This document shows, piece after piece, positions 45,149 to 53,660 of a stretch of 61,964 nt of DNA. This DNA comes from JBBSBY01 sp038250835 (GTDB lineage Bacteria; Desulfobacterota; Desulfomonilia; Desulfomonilales; Desulfomonilaceae), in NCBI GenBank assembly GCA_038250835.1, contig JBBSBY010000009.1, positions 1 to 61,964 on the forward strand, written 5' to 3'. The position numbers and the translations under genes are program-made. Position 1 is the stretch's first letter. The number at the start of each line of letters is the position of its first letter. Below the pieces are notes generated by a model. It ran no database searches and had not been told where the DNA came from. It was given only the letters and a program-made list of their open reading frames with translations.

Positions 45149-46624
45149 TTAGACGTAATATTTCGTAATTGGGCCTGCGCCTACTAAGTATAGCATACGC
45201 GAATCCGAGTTCAATCCGAGCAGATTGCGCGCCTCATCATCGTAAAAAGCGCCGATACCGCAGCAACCCAGCTTCAACGCCGTGGCTGCAACGTAAATAC
45301 GTTGACCGAGCCTACCCGCCTCCAGCAATGAGTATCTGTATGCGCGCGGCCCATAGGCTGATTCCATTTTACGCATGTTCGTCAAAAAGACGAATTGTAA
45401 TGAACAATGCGCAAGCCACATCTGGTCAAGGCAGATCCTGGCGGCCTTTTCCATCATAGAACCGTGCCGGACGAGTTCGAAGGCGCATTGAGTCCTATTA
45501 ATCAAATAAAAACCCGGCTCGATACCTTCTACATTGTCGGCAAGAAAACCTACCGCCAACACTTCTTGCCCGTGGCCGGCAGGTTCCGAGTCCTCTTGAC
45601 AGAGGGTATTAAGCAAATAATTGAATTTCTTTTGATCCAAGACTTGTCGGTTTAAATTACGTCTGGATCTCCTCTGAAACAATGCTTCCGGAAATGGAAC
45701 AAGATCGGCCATTTCAGGATCTTTGATCTTTATGGATTGCTCGGTAGTGACTCCCAAAAATTCTGCGATGTTGAATAGGCCGTCGGATTTCGTGATCATC
45801 GAACTCGCCGCATGGATGTCGTTAATGGCTTGATACTCAACTTCGGAATTGGAGACTTTTGAGGCTGCGGCAAATTCGCCGGTCGTTTCCATCATAGGAT
45901 CTTTTGAACTATTTTTGACGGTTGCACCCGCGGAGCAAACGGCCAGGCACACCTCCCGAGTTGAATCCGATCTGAGGAGTTCATTTATTCGGGCGTCTTG
46001 AAAATCAAAGTACAAGTTGTATTCCGAATTGGCGTAATTCAAGGCATTTGCGAGGTTTTCAAGTAGATGACCCGAATCAAGGAGGTGGTATCTGTAAGCT
46101 CTGTCTCTGTACTTCCAGGAGCTTCTAAAAAAGATCGAGGTAATAAAAAAAGTTAGCTGTCTCTCCTTGAAATCATTAATGAAGCCCCCGATTTCATGCA
46201 AGGATCCGGAAGAGAGTTTAACCAGAGTTTGATCCGCAGGCGAATGGTGGTAAAGGCCGTCGTCGAGTCCTTCGATATTCTCAATTCCGACGTAAAGCTC
46301 AAACGGGTACAAAGCCCCCGCTGAGGCCACACTCCTGTAGTAAAAATCAGCGTCTCCGTGCCGAGCTTTAGCGGTGAGGCATTGCGTGAGGGTCAAAATC
46401 TCTGCAAGTCCATCAAGAGTAGTCGACTCAGGCTCGCTAATTTCGTGCGTCAACAGCTTTAAGAAGTCTTCTGCACGCCATCGGCTGACGGGGGGTAGGG
46501 GGATTCGTTCAGCGTGTTCATAAACCTTGAATACATTCGGCTGGTGGGGCCAGTCTAAAGCATGTCCGGACATTCGACTTCTCGAATAGACCGTAGAGTC
46601 GTGATACTCGGAGGCAGTCTTCAT
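45149..46624 (-). CDS. SagB-type nitroreductase-like dehydrogenase, two tandem domains
   Basis: 491 residues with two nitroreductase-like (SagB/ThcOx) halves. The first shows FYYRSVASAGALYPFELYVG and RAYRYHLLDSGHLLENL; the second RRSRRNLNRQ, GPRAYRYSLLEAGRLGQRIY and LKLGCCGIGAFYDDEARNLLG. This is the FMN-dependent family that oxidises azolines in some peptide natural products, but no cyclodehydratase or precursor gene is near, so another redox role is likely. The start chosen is ATG 46624 with AGGAG upstream; 46645 has none. It is followed by the rhodanese-rubrerythrin gene. Confidence 0.82.
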   Translation of the reverse strand: MKTASEYHDSTVYSRSRMSGHALDWPHQPNVFKVYEHAERIPLPPVSRWRAEDFLKLLTHEISEPESTTLDGLAEILTLTQCLTAKARHGDADFYYRSVASAGALYPFELYVGIENIEGLDDGLYHHSPADQTLVKLSSGSLHEIGGFINDFKERQLTFFITSIFFRSSWKYRDRAYRYHLLDSGHLLENLANALNYANSEYNLYFDFQDARINELLRSDSTREVCLAVCSAGATVKNSSKDPMMETTGEFAAASKVSNSEVEYQAINDIHAASSMITKSDGLFNIAEFLGVTTEQSIKIKDPEMADLVPFPEALFQRRSRRNLNRQVLDQKKFNYLLNTLCQEDSEPAGHGQEVLAVGFLADNVEGIEPGFYLINRTQCAFELVRHGSMMEKAARICLDQMWLAHCSLQFVFLTNMRKMESAYGPRAYRYSLLEAGRLGQRIYVAATALKLGCCGIGAFYDDEARNLLGLNSDSRMLYLVGAGPITKYYV

Positions 46625-46759
46625 AGGGTCGTCTCCTGGAGGCATCCAGCGCCGGGTGGATACCGATTCGCCGCAGGGTGAGGTTAGGTTTCTCTATTAA
46701 TGATTCCTCAAACTTGGAGGTTGAAAGACAATTTTCATTAGGCATCCAGCTAAACTCGT

Positions 46760-46778
46760 AAGCGAAACGGTTTCGCTT
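46760..46778. repeat. Inverted repeat between comEC and the SagB-like gene
   Basis: AAGCGAAA-CGG-TTTCGCTT, an eight-base perfect stem with a three-base loop and no T-run. It could be a weak terminator of comEC or an operator upstream of the SagB-like operon. Confidence 0.4.
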
Positions 46779-46811
46779 GGAGTTCGGTTGTAATCCACAA
46801 AAAAATTGTCC

Positions 46812-49367
46812 CTATGGATTTAAGGCATATTCCTTTGTAACAAGTTTTCTTTTACCCAGGCCGTATGTCTTAGTAACCCATAGTTTGCGGCCGTCCGTCT
46901 TCATAATAAGCGCGCCGTCTCTGCCCGTCCAGTACACATCGGCGCCCAGCCGCTCGAGCCGCTCCAGCACGATCGCAGCCGCCGCTCCCCCTGATGCCGG
47001 ATAATCTGCGGACACAACGGCCACTTTCGGCTGAACCGCCTTCAAAAATTCCAAACTGGAAGAGCTTTTTGAACCGTGATGTCCAACTTTCAGCACCGTT
47101 GATTTAAGATCCATGCCGTTACGTAGGATTTTTTCTTCTCCAGGCGTCTCCAAATCACCCGTAAAAAGAAAAGCGGCCTTTCCATGCTGTATTCTTAGGA
47201 CAACAGAGGCGTTATTTACATCTTTGTGGGCTGCTCTTTCCGAAATTACACAGGGTTGATTCAGAAAATGTAATCCGTCGCATTTTGTTTCATGCGGTTT
47301 TGCTGAAGAATTAGCCGACAAGATCGTGCAATCGGATTCCTCCGATGTGGAAAAGATTTCTTGAAGATGTTTACTTTGAACTGGAACCGGGTTCCAAAAC
47401 AATTCATTGGCCGGAATTTGTTTGATTACTGAGAGAACTCCACCCATGTGATCCATTTCAGGATGACTGAGCACCACTCCGGAAAGCTTCCGAATTCCAA
47501 AGTAGGCGAGAGTCGGCGTAACAACTGCCGTTCCTGCGTCATAATATGGCGTAAGAATTCCTCCGTCGATTAGCAAAGCGGATGAATCCGTATTGATTAC
47601 AAGAGTCGAATCACCTTTCCCCACATTCATGAAAACCACTTTAAGAATATTCTTTTCACTGGTGTAAAGAGCCTTAGTTGTAAATAGTATCACCAGCGCA
47701 ATGATGGGAATCCCCGCAAGTACAGCCGACCGTGGTCGCTTCAAAAGCATTGGAGCCGCAAAGATGAGCACGAAAGCGATAGCCAGGGTTATGCCGTCCG
47801 GATGCGGCAGTGGGATGATTTTATAGGGAAGGGCGGAAAAAAATTGTGCTGCTCCGACGGTGAAAAGGCAGCAAAGCTCCGCCGGCACAAGAAGTATCCG
47901 AGCCAATGGTTCTGATACGAGACTTACAAATGACGCCGCTAAACCTAACGCCAAACCGGGCGCCGTGAAAATTTCCGCTAGTATGTTTGCCGGTAGAGTG
48001 TACGTGGGAAGCGCATGAAAATATTTAGCTAATAATGGAATCAAGGCTAAAGTGGCAAAAAAGGAAGCGCCCAAAGCTATAAGGATAAATTTTTTCGTTT
48101 TGTTAATAATCGCATTTCCGCTTGACGCTTTGCGCCCTTCACGCAGCCTTCGTGAAATTTCCGGAACGGAGATGAGTATCCCCGCCACTGCGGCGAAGGA
48201 GAGCTGGAAGCTGGGAGTTACAAGAGATAAAGGGTTAATAAGCAATATTATTAATGCGGCAATGGCTAAATTGTTAAGGGAAATCCAATTTTTACGGAGT
48301 AAAACGGCGCCTGCGAACACAAGTCCCATAATCATTGACCGAAGCGCAGGGGTTTTCCCGCCGACGAGCAAACAATAGCCCACTACAAAAGGCGCCGACA
48401 TTACCGCCCCAAAGATCGGTCTTGGGATTCGCAGCATCAGACTCGGGAACAGCAGGGTAATAATTGCGGCCAAAGCAAAAGCGAATCCCGCCACTATGGC
48501 TACATGCGCGCCTGACGCCGACCACAGGTGAGCCAATCCGGAATCCGCAAATACCTTTTTCGCAGGAGCGTCGAGTCGTCCTAAATCGCCGGTGATAATG
48601 GCGATCAAAAACGCTTTCGCCCTATCTATTGATTGATCTGAGGCTAAGTGCGGTAAATAGGCGCGCGAAAAAATCCCTATATTTCTGTTCAAGAAATCGT
48701 AAATGGCGGCCCTGGCGTCGAAAAGGACGGCTTCCGGAGTATAGCGGCTCCCCTTTGATAAGATGAGGACGGCGTCTCGACCCTGCGTCGACGACAGCCA
48801 CTTTATCCCTGCGCCGGCGCAATCACTTTCCCAATCGTATTCGCCTGGATTCCCACGATTCGTGGGTTTGCGGATTCGGCCCGTAAAGGCGATTCTGTCT
48901 CCATAATGAAGCGGAATAATGTTATCTCTTATTATCAGTCGCCCGTAACCGGGCAATTCTTGATTCAAAGCTATAGCTTTTCCATCTTCGACTATTAATA
49001 TCCGATAATCCCGGGCTGTGGCAATTACTGAAGATACTGACGCCTGGATGGTTTTTTTTGAAACTCCTAGATTGAAATCCATATCTTTGGCAAGAGTTTT
49101 TGACGTTATGAAAAAGCCGATGCAGAAAAACAGGACAAAAACGGCTATTTTGAAAACCAAGCCCTTGACCCTGATGAGAATCGCGGTTGAACTCAGCGAG
49201 ATTAATAATAGAATTAATGAACTATCGTAATACCGACCTTCCGTGTGAAAAGCTGATAGAATGCCCAATGATAGAAGGACGAGCGGCGCAATGCAGGGGC
49301 AATGTTTCTCGATTCCTTTTATTTTATTCAGTAATATAAGGAAATTTGAAAATAAACTCTTGATCAT
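46812..49367 (-). CDS. comEC: ComEC/Rec2 DNA-uptake channel protein
   Basis: An 851-residue inner-membrane protein of the competence channel. The N-terminal membrane helices are followed by a soluble OB-like segment (about residues 95-190). The competence domain has many helices (LIAIITGDLGRLDAPAKKVF and on to about residue 560). From about 580 there is a metallo-beta-lactamase-like domain with GKGDSTLVI, VVLSHPEMDHMGG and KVGHHGSKSSSS, thought to trim the incoming strand. It has the full three-domain form. With the prepilin peptidase at 52689 it hints at a pilus-based uptake route, but no pilin is here. Confidence 0.93.
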   Translation of the reverse strand: MIKSLFSNFLILLNKIKGIEKHCPCIAPLVLLSLGILSAFHTEGRYYDSSLILLLISLSSTAILIRVKGLVFKIAVFVLFFCIGFFITSKTLAKDMDFNLGVSKKTIQASVSSVIATARDYRILIVEDGKAIALNQELPGYGRLIIRDNIIPLHYGDRIAFTGRIRKPTNRGNPGEYDWESDCAGAGIKWLSSTQGRDAVLILSKGSRYTPEAVLFDARAAIYDFLNRNIGIFSRAYLPHLASDQSIDRAKAFLIAIITGDLGRLDAPAKKVFADSGLAHLWSASGAHVAIVAGFAFALAAIITLLFPSLMLRIPRPIFGAVMSAPFVVGYCLLVGGKTPALRSMIMGLVFAGAVLLRKNWISLNNLAIAALIILLINPLSLVTPSFQLSFAAVAGILISVPEISRRLREGRKASSGNAIINKTKKFILIALGASFFATLALIPLLAKYFHALPTYTLPANILAEIFTAPGLALGLAASFVSLVSEPLARILLVPAELCCLFTVGAAQFFSALPYKIIPLPHPDGITLAIAFVLIFAAPMLLKRPRSAVLAGIPIIALVILFTTKALYTSEKNILKVVFMNVGKGDSTLVINTDSSALLIDGGILTPYYDAGTAVVTPTLAYFGIRKLSGVVLSHPEMDHMGGVLSVIKQIPANELFWNPVPVQSKHLQEIFSTSEESDCTILSANSSAKPHETKCDGLHFLNQPCVISERAAHKDVNNASVVLRIQHGKAAFLFTGDLETPGEEKILRNGMDLKSTVLKVGHHGSKSSSSLEFLKAVQPKVAVVSADYPASGGAAAAIVLERLERLGADVYWTGRDGALIMKTDGRKLWVTKTYGLGKRKLVTKEYALNP

Positions 49368-49436
49368 TGTCGCGCGGAGTGATAATCGATTTTTCCATAA
49401 TCATTTATGCTGGTCGAAAAATTGCGCTTCAAATGC

Positions 49437-49454
49437 TCCGGTTTTAAAACCGGA
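49437..49454. repeat. Perfect 18-base palindrome in the comEC-rodZ divergent region
   Basis: TCCGGTTTTAAAACCGGA is fully self-complementary. It lies 70 bases upstream of comEC and 183 bases upstream of the rodZ-like start. It may be a regulator site. Confidence 0.4.
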
Positions 49455-49636
49455 AGGATTAGACGCTCAAACTGATAATGCGACTGCTCCGACTCATGAA
49501 AGAATTGCCCGGCAAGCCCGGGTATATTGGATTTAGTCGACAGCCGGTTGTAAAAATAGGTTCATTGTGCTTCTTATTACCAGCATCATTAAGCCGACCC
49601 CCGTTGAAATCGCCTAGGGGGTTTAAGGTCAGCGAC

Positions 49637-50404
49637 ATGGAATCGGAATCTTTTGGTCAGTATTTGCGGGGTCTTCGAGAGGAACGCGGCAAAAGCTTAA
49701 ATGAAATTGCCGAAAGCACAAAGATCGCCGTTCCCAATCTGGAATCCATTGAAAAGGATCGATATGACCTCCTGCCGCCTCGGGTATTTGTTAAAGGGTT
49801 CATAAGGTCCTATGTCCAGGAGCTCGGCCTTGATCCGATTGAAGTATTGCAAAAGTTCGAGGATTTTACCAATAAATCTGAACTGACGGATTTTGTTGAA
49901 GAAGAAAGAGTGGTCTTTAACAAAGCTCCCAACTCGTTTTTCACAAGTCCCTGGTTCACGATTATATTGACCGGCGCAGGTTTCATATCTCTTGTAATAT
50001 TGCTGTTGACGGGAGTCACTAAAATAGTGACCAATTCCACCGGCGCCGGAGCGCGGAATAGGCCTTCAGTTGTGGCGGCCCAACCTCAAGGTTACGATAC
50101 CTCAGCAGGGTCGGGCGCCATGGATACCGCCCTTGACAATGATTTTGAAGAGAGCGCGCGTACTCAGTCAACCAAGAAAACTCTGGAAATTAGGGCTACA
50201 TCTAATTCTTGGGTCAGGATAGAACCGGATACGGGTCCCGCGGAGGAAATAGTTATGGCGCCTGGAGATATCCACATCTTTACCGCACGTGAAAGCTTCT
50301 ACCTTCAAACCGGCAACGCCGGGGGAATAAAGCTGCGTCTCAACGGCAAGGACATGCCCGTCTTCGGCAAATCCAATCAAGGTCTATCTATAACTCTGCC
50401 GTAA
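49637..50404 (+). CDS. RodZ-like protein: Xre-type HTH, membrane helix, DUF4115 domain
   Basis: 255 residues. Residues about 5-70 are an Xre-type helix-turn-helix (FGQYLRGLREERGKSLNEIA ... LESIEKDRYDLLPPRVFVKG), followed by RSYVQELGLDP. One membrane helix lies around residues 115-135 (ILTGAGFISLVILLLTG). The periplasmic C-terminal region has WVRIEPDTG and VMAPGDIHIFTA, typical of RodZ DUF4115. RodZ anchors MreB and shapes the cell; delta-proteobacterial members may also regulate. The frame opens at 49478, but ATG 49637 with AAGG upstream matches the family. A CATCGG/CCGATG hairpin with inner CCCC/GGGG (50458-50491) follows. Confidence 0.85.
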   Translation: MESESFGQYLRGLREERGKSLNEIAESTKIAVPNLESIEKDRYDLLPPRVFVKGFIRSYVQELGLDPIEVLQKFEDFTNKSELTDFVEEERVVFNKAPNSFFTSPWFTIILTGAGFISLVILLLTGVTKIVTNSTGAGARNRPSVVAAQPQGYDTSAGSGAMDTALDNDFEESARTQSTKKTLEIRATSNSWVRIEPDTGPAEEIVMAPGDIHIFTARESFYLQTGNAGGIKLRLNGKDMPVFGKSNQGLSITLP

Positions 50405-50569
50405 AATGCCGGCAAGAATCTTGTTTTTGGCGGACAATACCATCCAGGTAAGCGAACCATCGGTATCCCCATCAATGTTTGGGGGCCGATGTGCAATCTA
50501 CTAAGTTTTAACTTAGACGAACATATGATAAGTTTTCTGCCATATCAGGACGCGTAATTAAGAGGAAAA

Positions 50570-50914
50570 ATGGCTATGATTAGGAAATTGTTGCTTGTTA
50601 TTCCAATTCGCGAACAATCGGATCTCGAGCCCGTAATCGAATCGGAAGGCTGGCATACCGTTAAAGATTTATTCAAAAAGACTGACACTTCGTACAATAC
50701 TCATTGGAATGGGAACTTTGTTTTGGACCAGGATGAGATTCCATGGAAAGCGGAGAGCGAGGAAATAAGCTCTTTGAAAGAGACATCAGGCAAAGTGATA
50801 GTTCTGAACGACGGACGTTATTCAATAACCGAACAGCTAAAACTATACGCGGATACCGATGGTTCTGTTTATGCGCTTGAGGACGATGTGCAATACTTAA
50901 TGGATATGGAATAG
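50570..50914 (+). CDS. Hypothetical protein, 114 residues
   Basis: No family recognised. It starts MAMIRKLLLVIPIREQSDLE (hydrophobic strand, then helix) and is acidic overall, with VLNDGRYSITEQLKLY and a C-terminus DVQYLMDME. No signal peptide or membrane helix is seen. AGAGGAAAA lies upstream; ATG 50570 or 50576 may be used. The next small frame begins three bases after its stop, suggesting a co-transcribed pair. Confidence 0.55.
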   Translation: MAMIRKLLLVIPIREQSDLEPVIESEGWHTVKDLFKKTDTSYNTHWNGNFVLDQDEIPWKAESEEISSLKETSGKVIVLNDGRYSITEQLKLYADTDGSVYALEDDVQYLMDME

Positions 50915-50917
50915 CGG

Positions 50918-51124
50918 ATGCGCCATAACAAGACCAGATTTAAACTGTCCGAAAGGGTGAAATCCGCCAGACGTCGGCGCAAAGGCGTCGAGTTCTTCGC
51001 CGGTCTATCGTCCGGATCGTATTTCCTGTTTAGAAAACGTAATCCATTTGACAAAAATGAATTCCACAACAATGTTCCGGATCAAGACTCTTCAAAAGCG
51101 CAGCCGGAGCTTGAAGGATCATAG
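50918..51124 (+). CDS. Hypothetical small basic protein, 68 residues
   Basis: Starts MRHNKTRFKLSERVKSARRR with a strongly basic N-terminus, a short aromatic patch (VEFFAGLSSGSYFLF) and a polar acidic tail (PELEGS). Only a weak ribosome site is seen (GGAATAGCGG). Its TAG stop is in the same frame as the 495-residue gene that follows 54 bases later. It may be real but could be a chance frame. Confidence 0.35.
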   Translation: MRHNKTRFKLSERVKSARRRRKGVEFFAGLSSGSYFLFRKRNPFDKNEFHNNVPDQDSSKAQPELEGS

Positions 51125-51178
51125 ATTATCGGAGTCGGTTGGATTTGTGGACAAGTTGGTCCTGACCCCTATGCCGCG

Positions 51179-52666
51179 ATGACCTGCGAGAATCAAATTA
51201 AAAGGCGCATAGATCCAAAAATTATGGATGAGCTGCTGATCGCGGCTGTTGTATCCCTTCACAAAACACGCATTGATTATCCAACCTGGGTAGATATCAC
51301 CGCCGACATTCAAAATACTTCAGTCGTTTCCAATCCCGCCAACTCGCTGATTACAGGCGCCTCTTTCGGCGCCGGCAAGGCTCTGAACAAAATTTCTGAG
51401 AAGTTGCTTGATCGAGCCGAGTGCCTCGCCAATGAGTGGAGAGGTTTAGGGATAAAGGTTGTGAGGACTCCTGAGAGTAGACTCACGCTCCCGGCGCTAA
51501 ATCCCCAATTTCTTTTGGCATGGGGCGCCGAGCGACTACTGGAGAAATCAAAAGCCGTTTTGCTCAATTCAAGACAGGGGCGACAATTCAATCATACGGG
51601 ACTTGTCAATCGACTTAGAAATTTTGTCGCGGAAGCCGGGGGCCTTAATTACGCAATTATTTCGAGCTACGGCGCCATTACTTACAATTTGCTCACGAAG
51701 ATATCCCTGGGTATCCCGTTAATAGTGATTTGTCCGGAGCCGCTACCTTTCTTAAATGTGAACGGCAAAGCCGAGTTCCTGCGTACAATGTCGGAGATGT
51801 TCGACTTGGATCATACCCTGTTTCTTTCTGCTTTCATCCCCGGCCTCAGGCTGCGTAATTCCGAATATTGCGCTCTACGCGATGAACTTGCGGCCGACAT
51901 GGCGGATTACGTTTATGTCGGCGCCATCCGCAGCGGTGGAATTATGGAAGATCTGGTTTCCAGAAGCGTTCAACCGACGATCAAACTGGAGACGGCTGAC
52001 GCGACTAACAGCGTTAAAACTCCACCTGCAGCACCTACGAGGCGTGAGTGGGATGCAGCCTCCGACAAGGTTTCAAAAATTCTTGAAGATTTTCCTGACG
52101 ATTACCTCACACATTATACTCGCCGCCGGCCTGGTCCATGGCCCGGTCAATCTTTGGCGGACTATTGCGATTCCGTCATTAATCATGCTCCTGAATGCGG
52201 ACATTCGGCATTCGACTCTTTGCGCAGAATGTTAGCCGAACGCGTGATCAGAGCAAGCGGCAGGTTGATTAAAAGCTCCGTTCCAGTAGTCTCATTTACC
52301 GAGCTCGTTCCCGATCAATTGCAACCTCTTACAAAATGGCGTAAAGGATTGGCCCGATGGGCCTTTGAACCTTACGGATTGGCTTTTCCCAAAACCGAAT
52401 TGTTCAAGTTGGGAATTCGGCCGGTTATATACTCCGTCAACGAAGCTTATGAAGATCTATCGAATGAGTTACGGCATCTATTCCAGGCTTCCTGCTCGGG
52501 CGGTTCAAACTGGAGTTTGGAAAAGGAATGGCGAAGCCGAGGCGATTTCATAATTAGTGACGAAATGTTGGAAAAAATGATAGTTATAGTTCCGACTCAA
52601 AGTGAGGCAATGGATTTGCTCGCCACATTTAGAATTCTAATTTATGTGCTCGGCAGGATGGATTAG
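51179..52666 (+). CDS. Uncharacterised two-domain protein: Rossmann-like N-terminal half, DUF2971-like C-terminal half
   Basis: 495 residues, no family recognised with certainty. The N-terminal half (about 1-220) alternates strands and helices like a nucleotide-binding SLOG-type fold (ANSLITGASFGAGKALNKIS, LNYAIISSYGAITYNLLTKI, GIPLIVICPEPLP). The C-terminal half (about 370-460) has VPVVSFTE, then RWAFEPYGLAFPK, VIYSVNEAYEDL and WSLEKEWRSRGDF. This is the order of motifs seen in DUF2971/AbiGi-type domains (SFT/S..., W/YG.aF, V.Y, W..E.EWR). No strong ribosome site precedes ATG 51179. The role is unknown; a nucleotide-sensing or defence function is only an inference. Confidence 0.6.
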   Translation: MTCENQIKRRIDPKIMDELLIAAVVSLHKTRIDYPTWVDITADIQNTSVVSNPANSLITGASFGAGKALNKISEKLLDRAECLANEWRGLGIKVVRTPESRLTLPALNPQFLLAWGAERLLEKSKAVLLNSRQGRQFNHTGLVNRLRNFVAEAGGLNYAIISSYGAITYNLLTKISLGIPLIVICPEPLPFLNVNGKAEFLRTMSEMFDLDHTLFLSAFIPGLRLRNSEYCALRDELAADMADYVYVGAIRSGGIMEDLVSRSVQPTIKLETADATNSVKTPPAAPTRREWDAASDKVSKILEDFPDDYLTHYTRRRPGPWPGQSLADYCDSVINHAPECGHSAFDSLRRMLAERVIRASGRLIKSSVPVVSFTELVPDQLQPLTKWRKGLARWAFEPYGLAFPKTELFKLGIRPVIYSVNEAYEDLSNELRHLFQASCSGGSNWSLEKEWRSRGDFIISDEMLEKMIVIVPTQSEAMDLLATFRILIYVLGRMD

Positions 52667-52688
52667 CGCCGATCTAGGGAGCCCGATT

Positions 52689-53501
52689 GTGATTCACATT
52701 GGGACTGAGCCTTCTCTTTTGTGGGATTGGTTTTGGCTAGTAAACGCATTCGCCATAGGCGCGATAGTGGGCAGTTTCTTGAACGTGGTGATATCAAGAC
52801 TGCCCCAAGGCGAATCCGTTGTAACTCCTGGGTCCAAATGTCCTAATTGCGATACTCCTATACGGTTCTTTGATAATGTTCCAATTTTCAGTTACTTGAT
52901 ACTTTTAGGGAAGTGCAGGGCCTGCGGACAAACCATTTCTCCCAGGTATCCTATAAATGAATTCGTTATGGCGCTCCTTTCGGGTTTGTTGATGGCGCGT
53001 TTCGGCCCAACACCCTATTTTGGAGTCTGGTTTGTGGTTGTCGCAGCGATGCTGGCCACCTTCTGGATTGATCTCGATAATTTGATAATTCCGGATATTA
53101 TTACTCTGCCTCTCATTCCACTTGGGTTATTGGCTTCCTTCCTGGGGTGGGTCCCGGAAATGAATTGGCGGGCCTCAATTTACGGCATTCTCCTGGGCGG
53201 CGTTATCCTTTGGGCGCCGGCCTTTATTTATGAAAAAATTCGGGGAATCGAAGGCTTAGGAGGAGGCGATATAAAACTTCTTGCCATGATCGGCGTTTAT
53301 GTAGGACCATATGGAGTGGTGTTTGTGCTTTTTATGTCGTCGCTCATTGGGTCGGCCTTCGCTTTGGTGGGAATAATGTTTAAGAGGGCCGATTCGGCCA
53401 GTCCTATTCCTTTTGGGCCTTTCATTACCGCTGCGGCCGTTTTTTACATCTTCTACGGCTATGAGATAGTTGATATGTTCTTTGGAACAGCTACGTTTTG
53501 A
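52689..53501 (+). CDS. pilD: Type IV prepilin leader peptidase / methylase
   Basis: A 270-residue polytopic membrane protease that processes prepilins and pseudopilins. GSFLNVVISRLPQGES opens the family; the zinc motif CPNC ... CRACG (N-methylase domain) is complete. The two catalytic aspartates are in FWIDLDNLIIPD and GLGGGDIKLL. The frame is open from ATG 52644, inside the previous gene, but GTG 52689 with AGGGA upstream fits better. No pilus genes are in this window. Confidence 0.93.
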   Translation: MIHIGTEPSLLWDWFWLVNAFAIGAIVGSFLNVVISRLPQGESVVTPGSKCPNCDTPIRFFDNVPIFSYLILLGKCRACGQTISPRYPINEFVMALLSGLLMARFGPTPYFGVWFVVVAAMLATFWIDLDNLIIPDIITLPLIPLGLLASFLGWVPEMNWRASIYGILLGGVILWAPAFIYEKIRGIEGLGGGDIKLLAMIGVYVGPYGVVFVLFMSSLIGSAFALVGIMFKRADSASPIPFGPFITAAAVFYIFYGYEIVDMFFGTATF

Positions 53502-53538
53502 AGGATAAGACTGCGTCTCATTCATGGTTATTTATTAA

Positions 53539-53560
53539 TTTCCTAATATTTTCCTAACAA
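53539..53560 (+). promoter_or_regulatory. Pho-box-like direct repeat upstream of pstS
   Basis: TTTCCTAA occurs at 53539 and again at 53550, an 11-base period, within TTTCCTAATATTTTCCTAAC. PhoB/PhoP sites are direct repeats with this 11-base period. It lies about 100 bases upstream of pstS. The core differs from the E. coli TGTCA sequence. Confidence 0.45.
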
Positions 53561-53660
53561 AGTCACAGCAAACTAAGCTCAAGCCGATTTAAAATCCATA
53601 TGTGTGACCGAACCGGTCCTTTAACCAGGATTGCGGCCCTAATCACTTAGGAGGCTTGTT

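Noticed and set aside
51125..51178. Pyrrolysine-type read-through of TAG at 51122 into the 495-residue gene
   Set aside because: No sign of Pyl genes or of a conserved extension; being in the same frame has a one-in-three chance.
51300..51400. P-loop in the 495-residue protein (GASFGAGKAL)
   Set aside because: The spacing is G-x5-GKA, not G-x4-GK(S/T); no Walker B was found.
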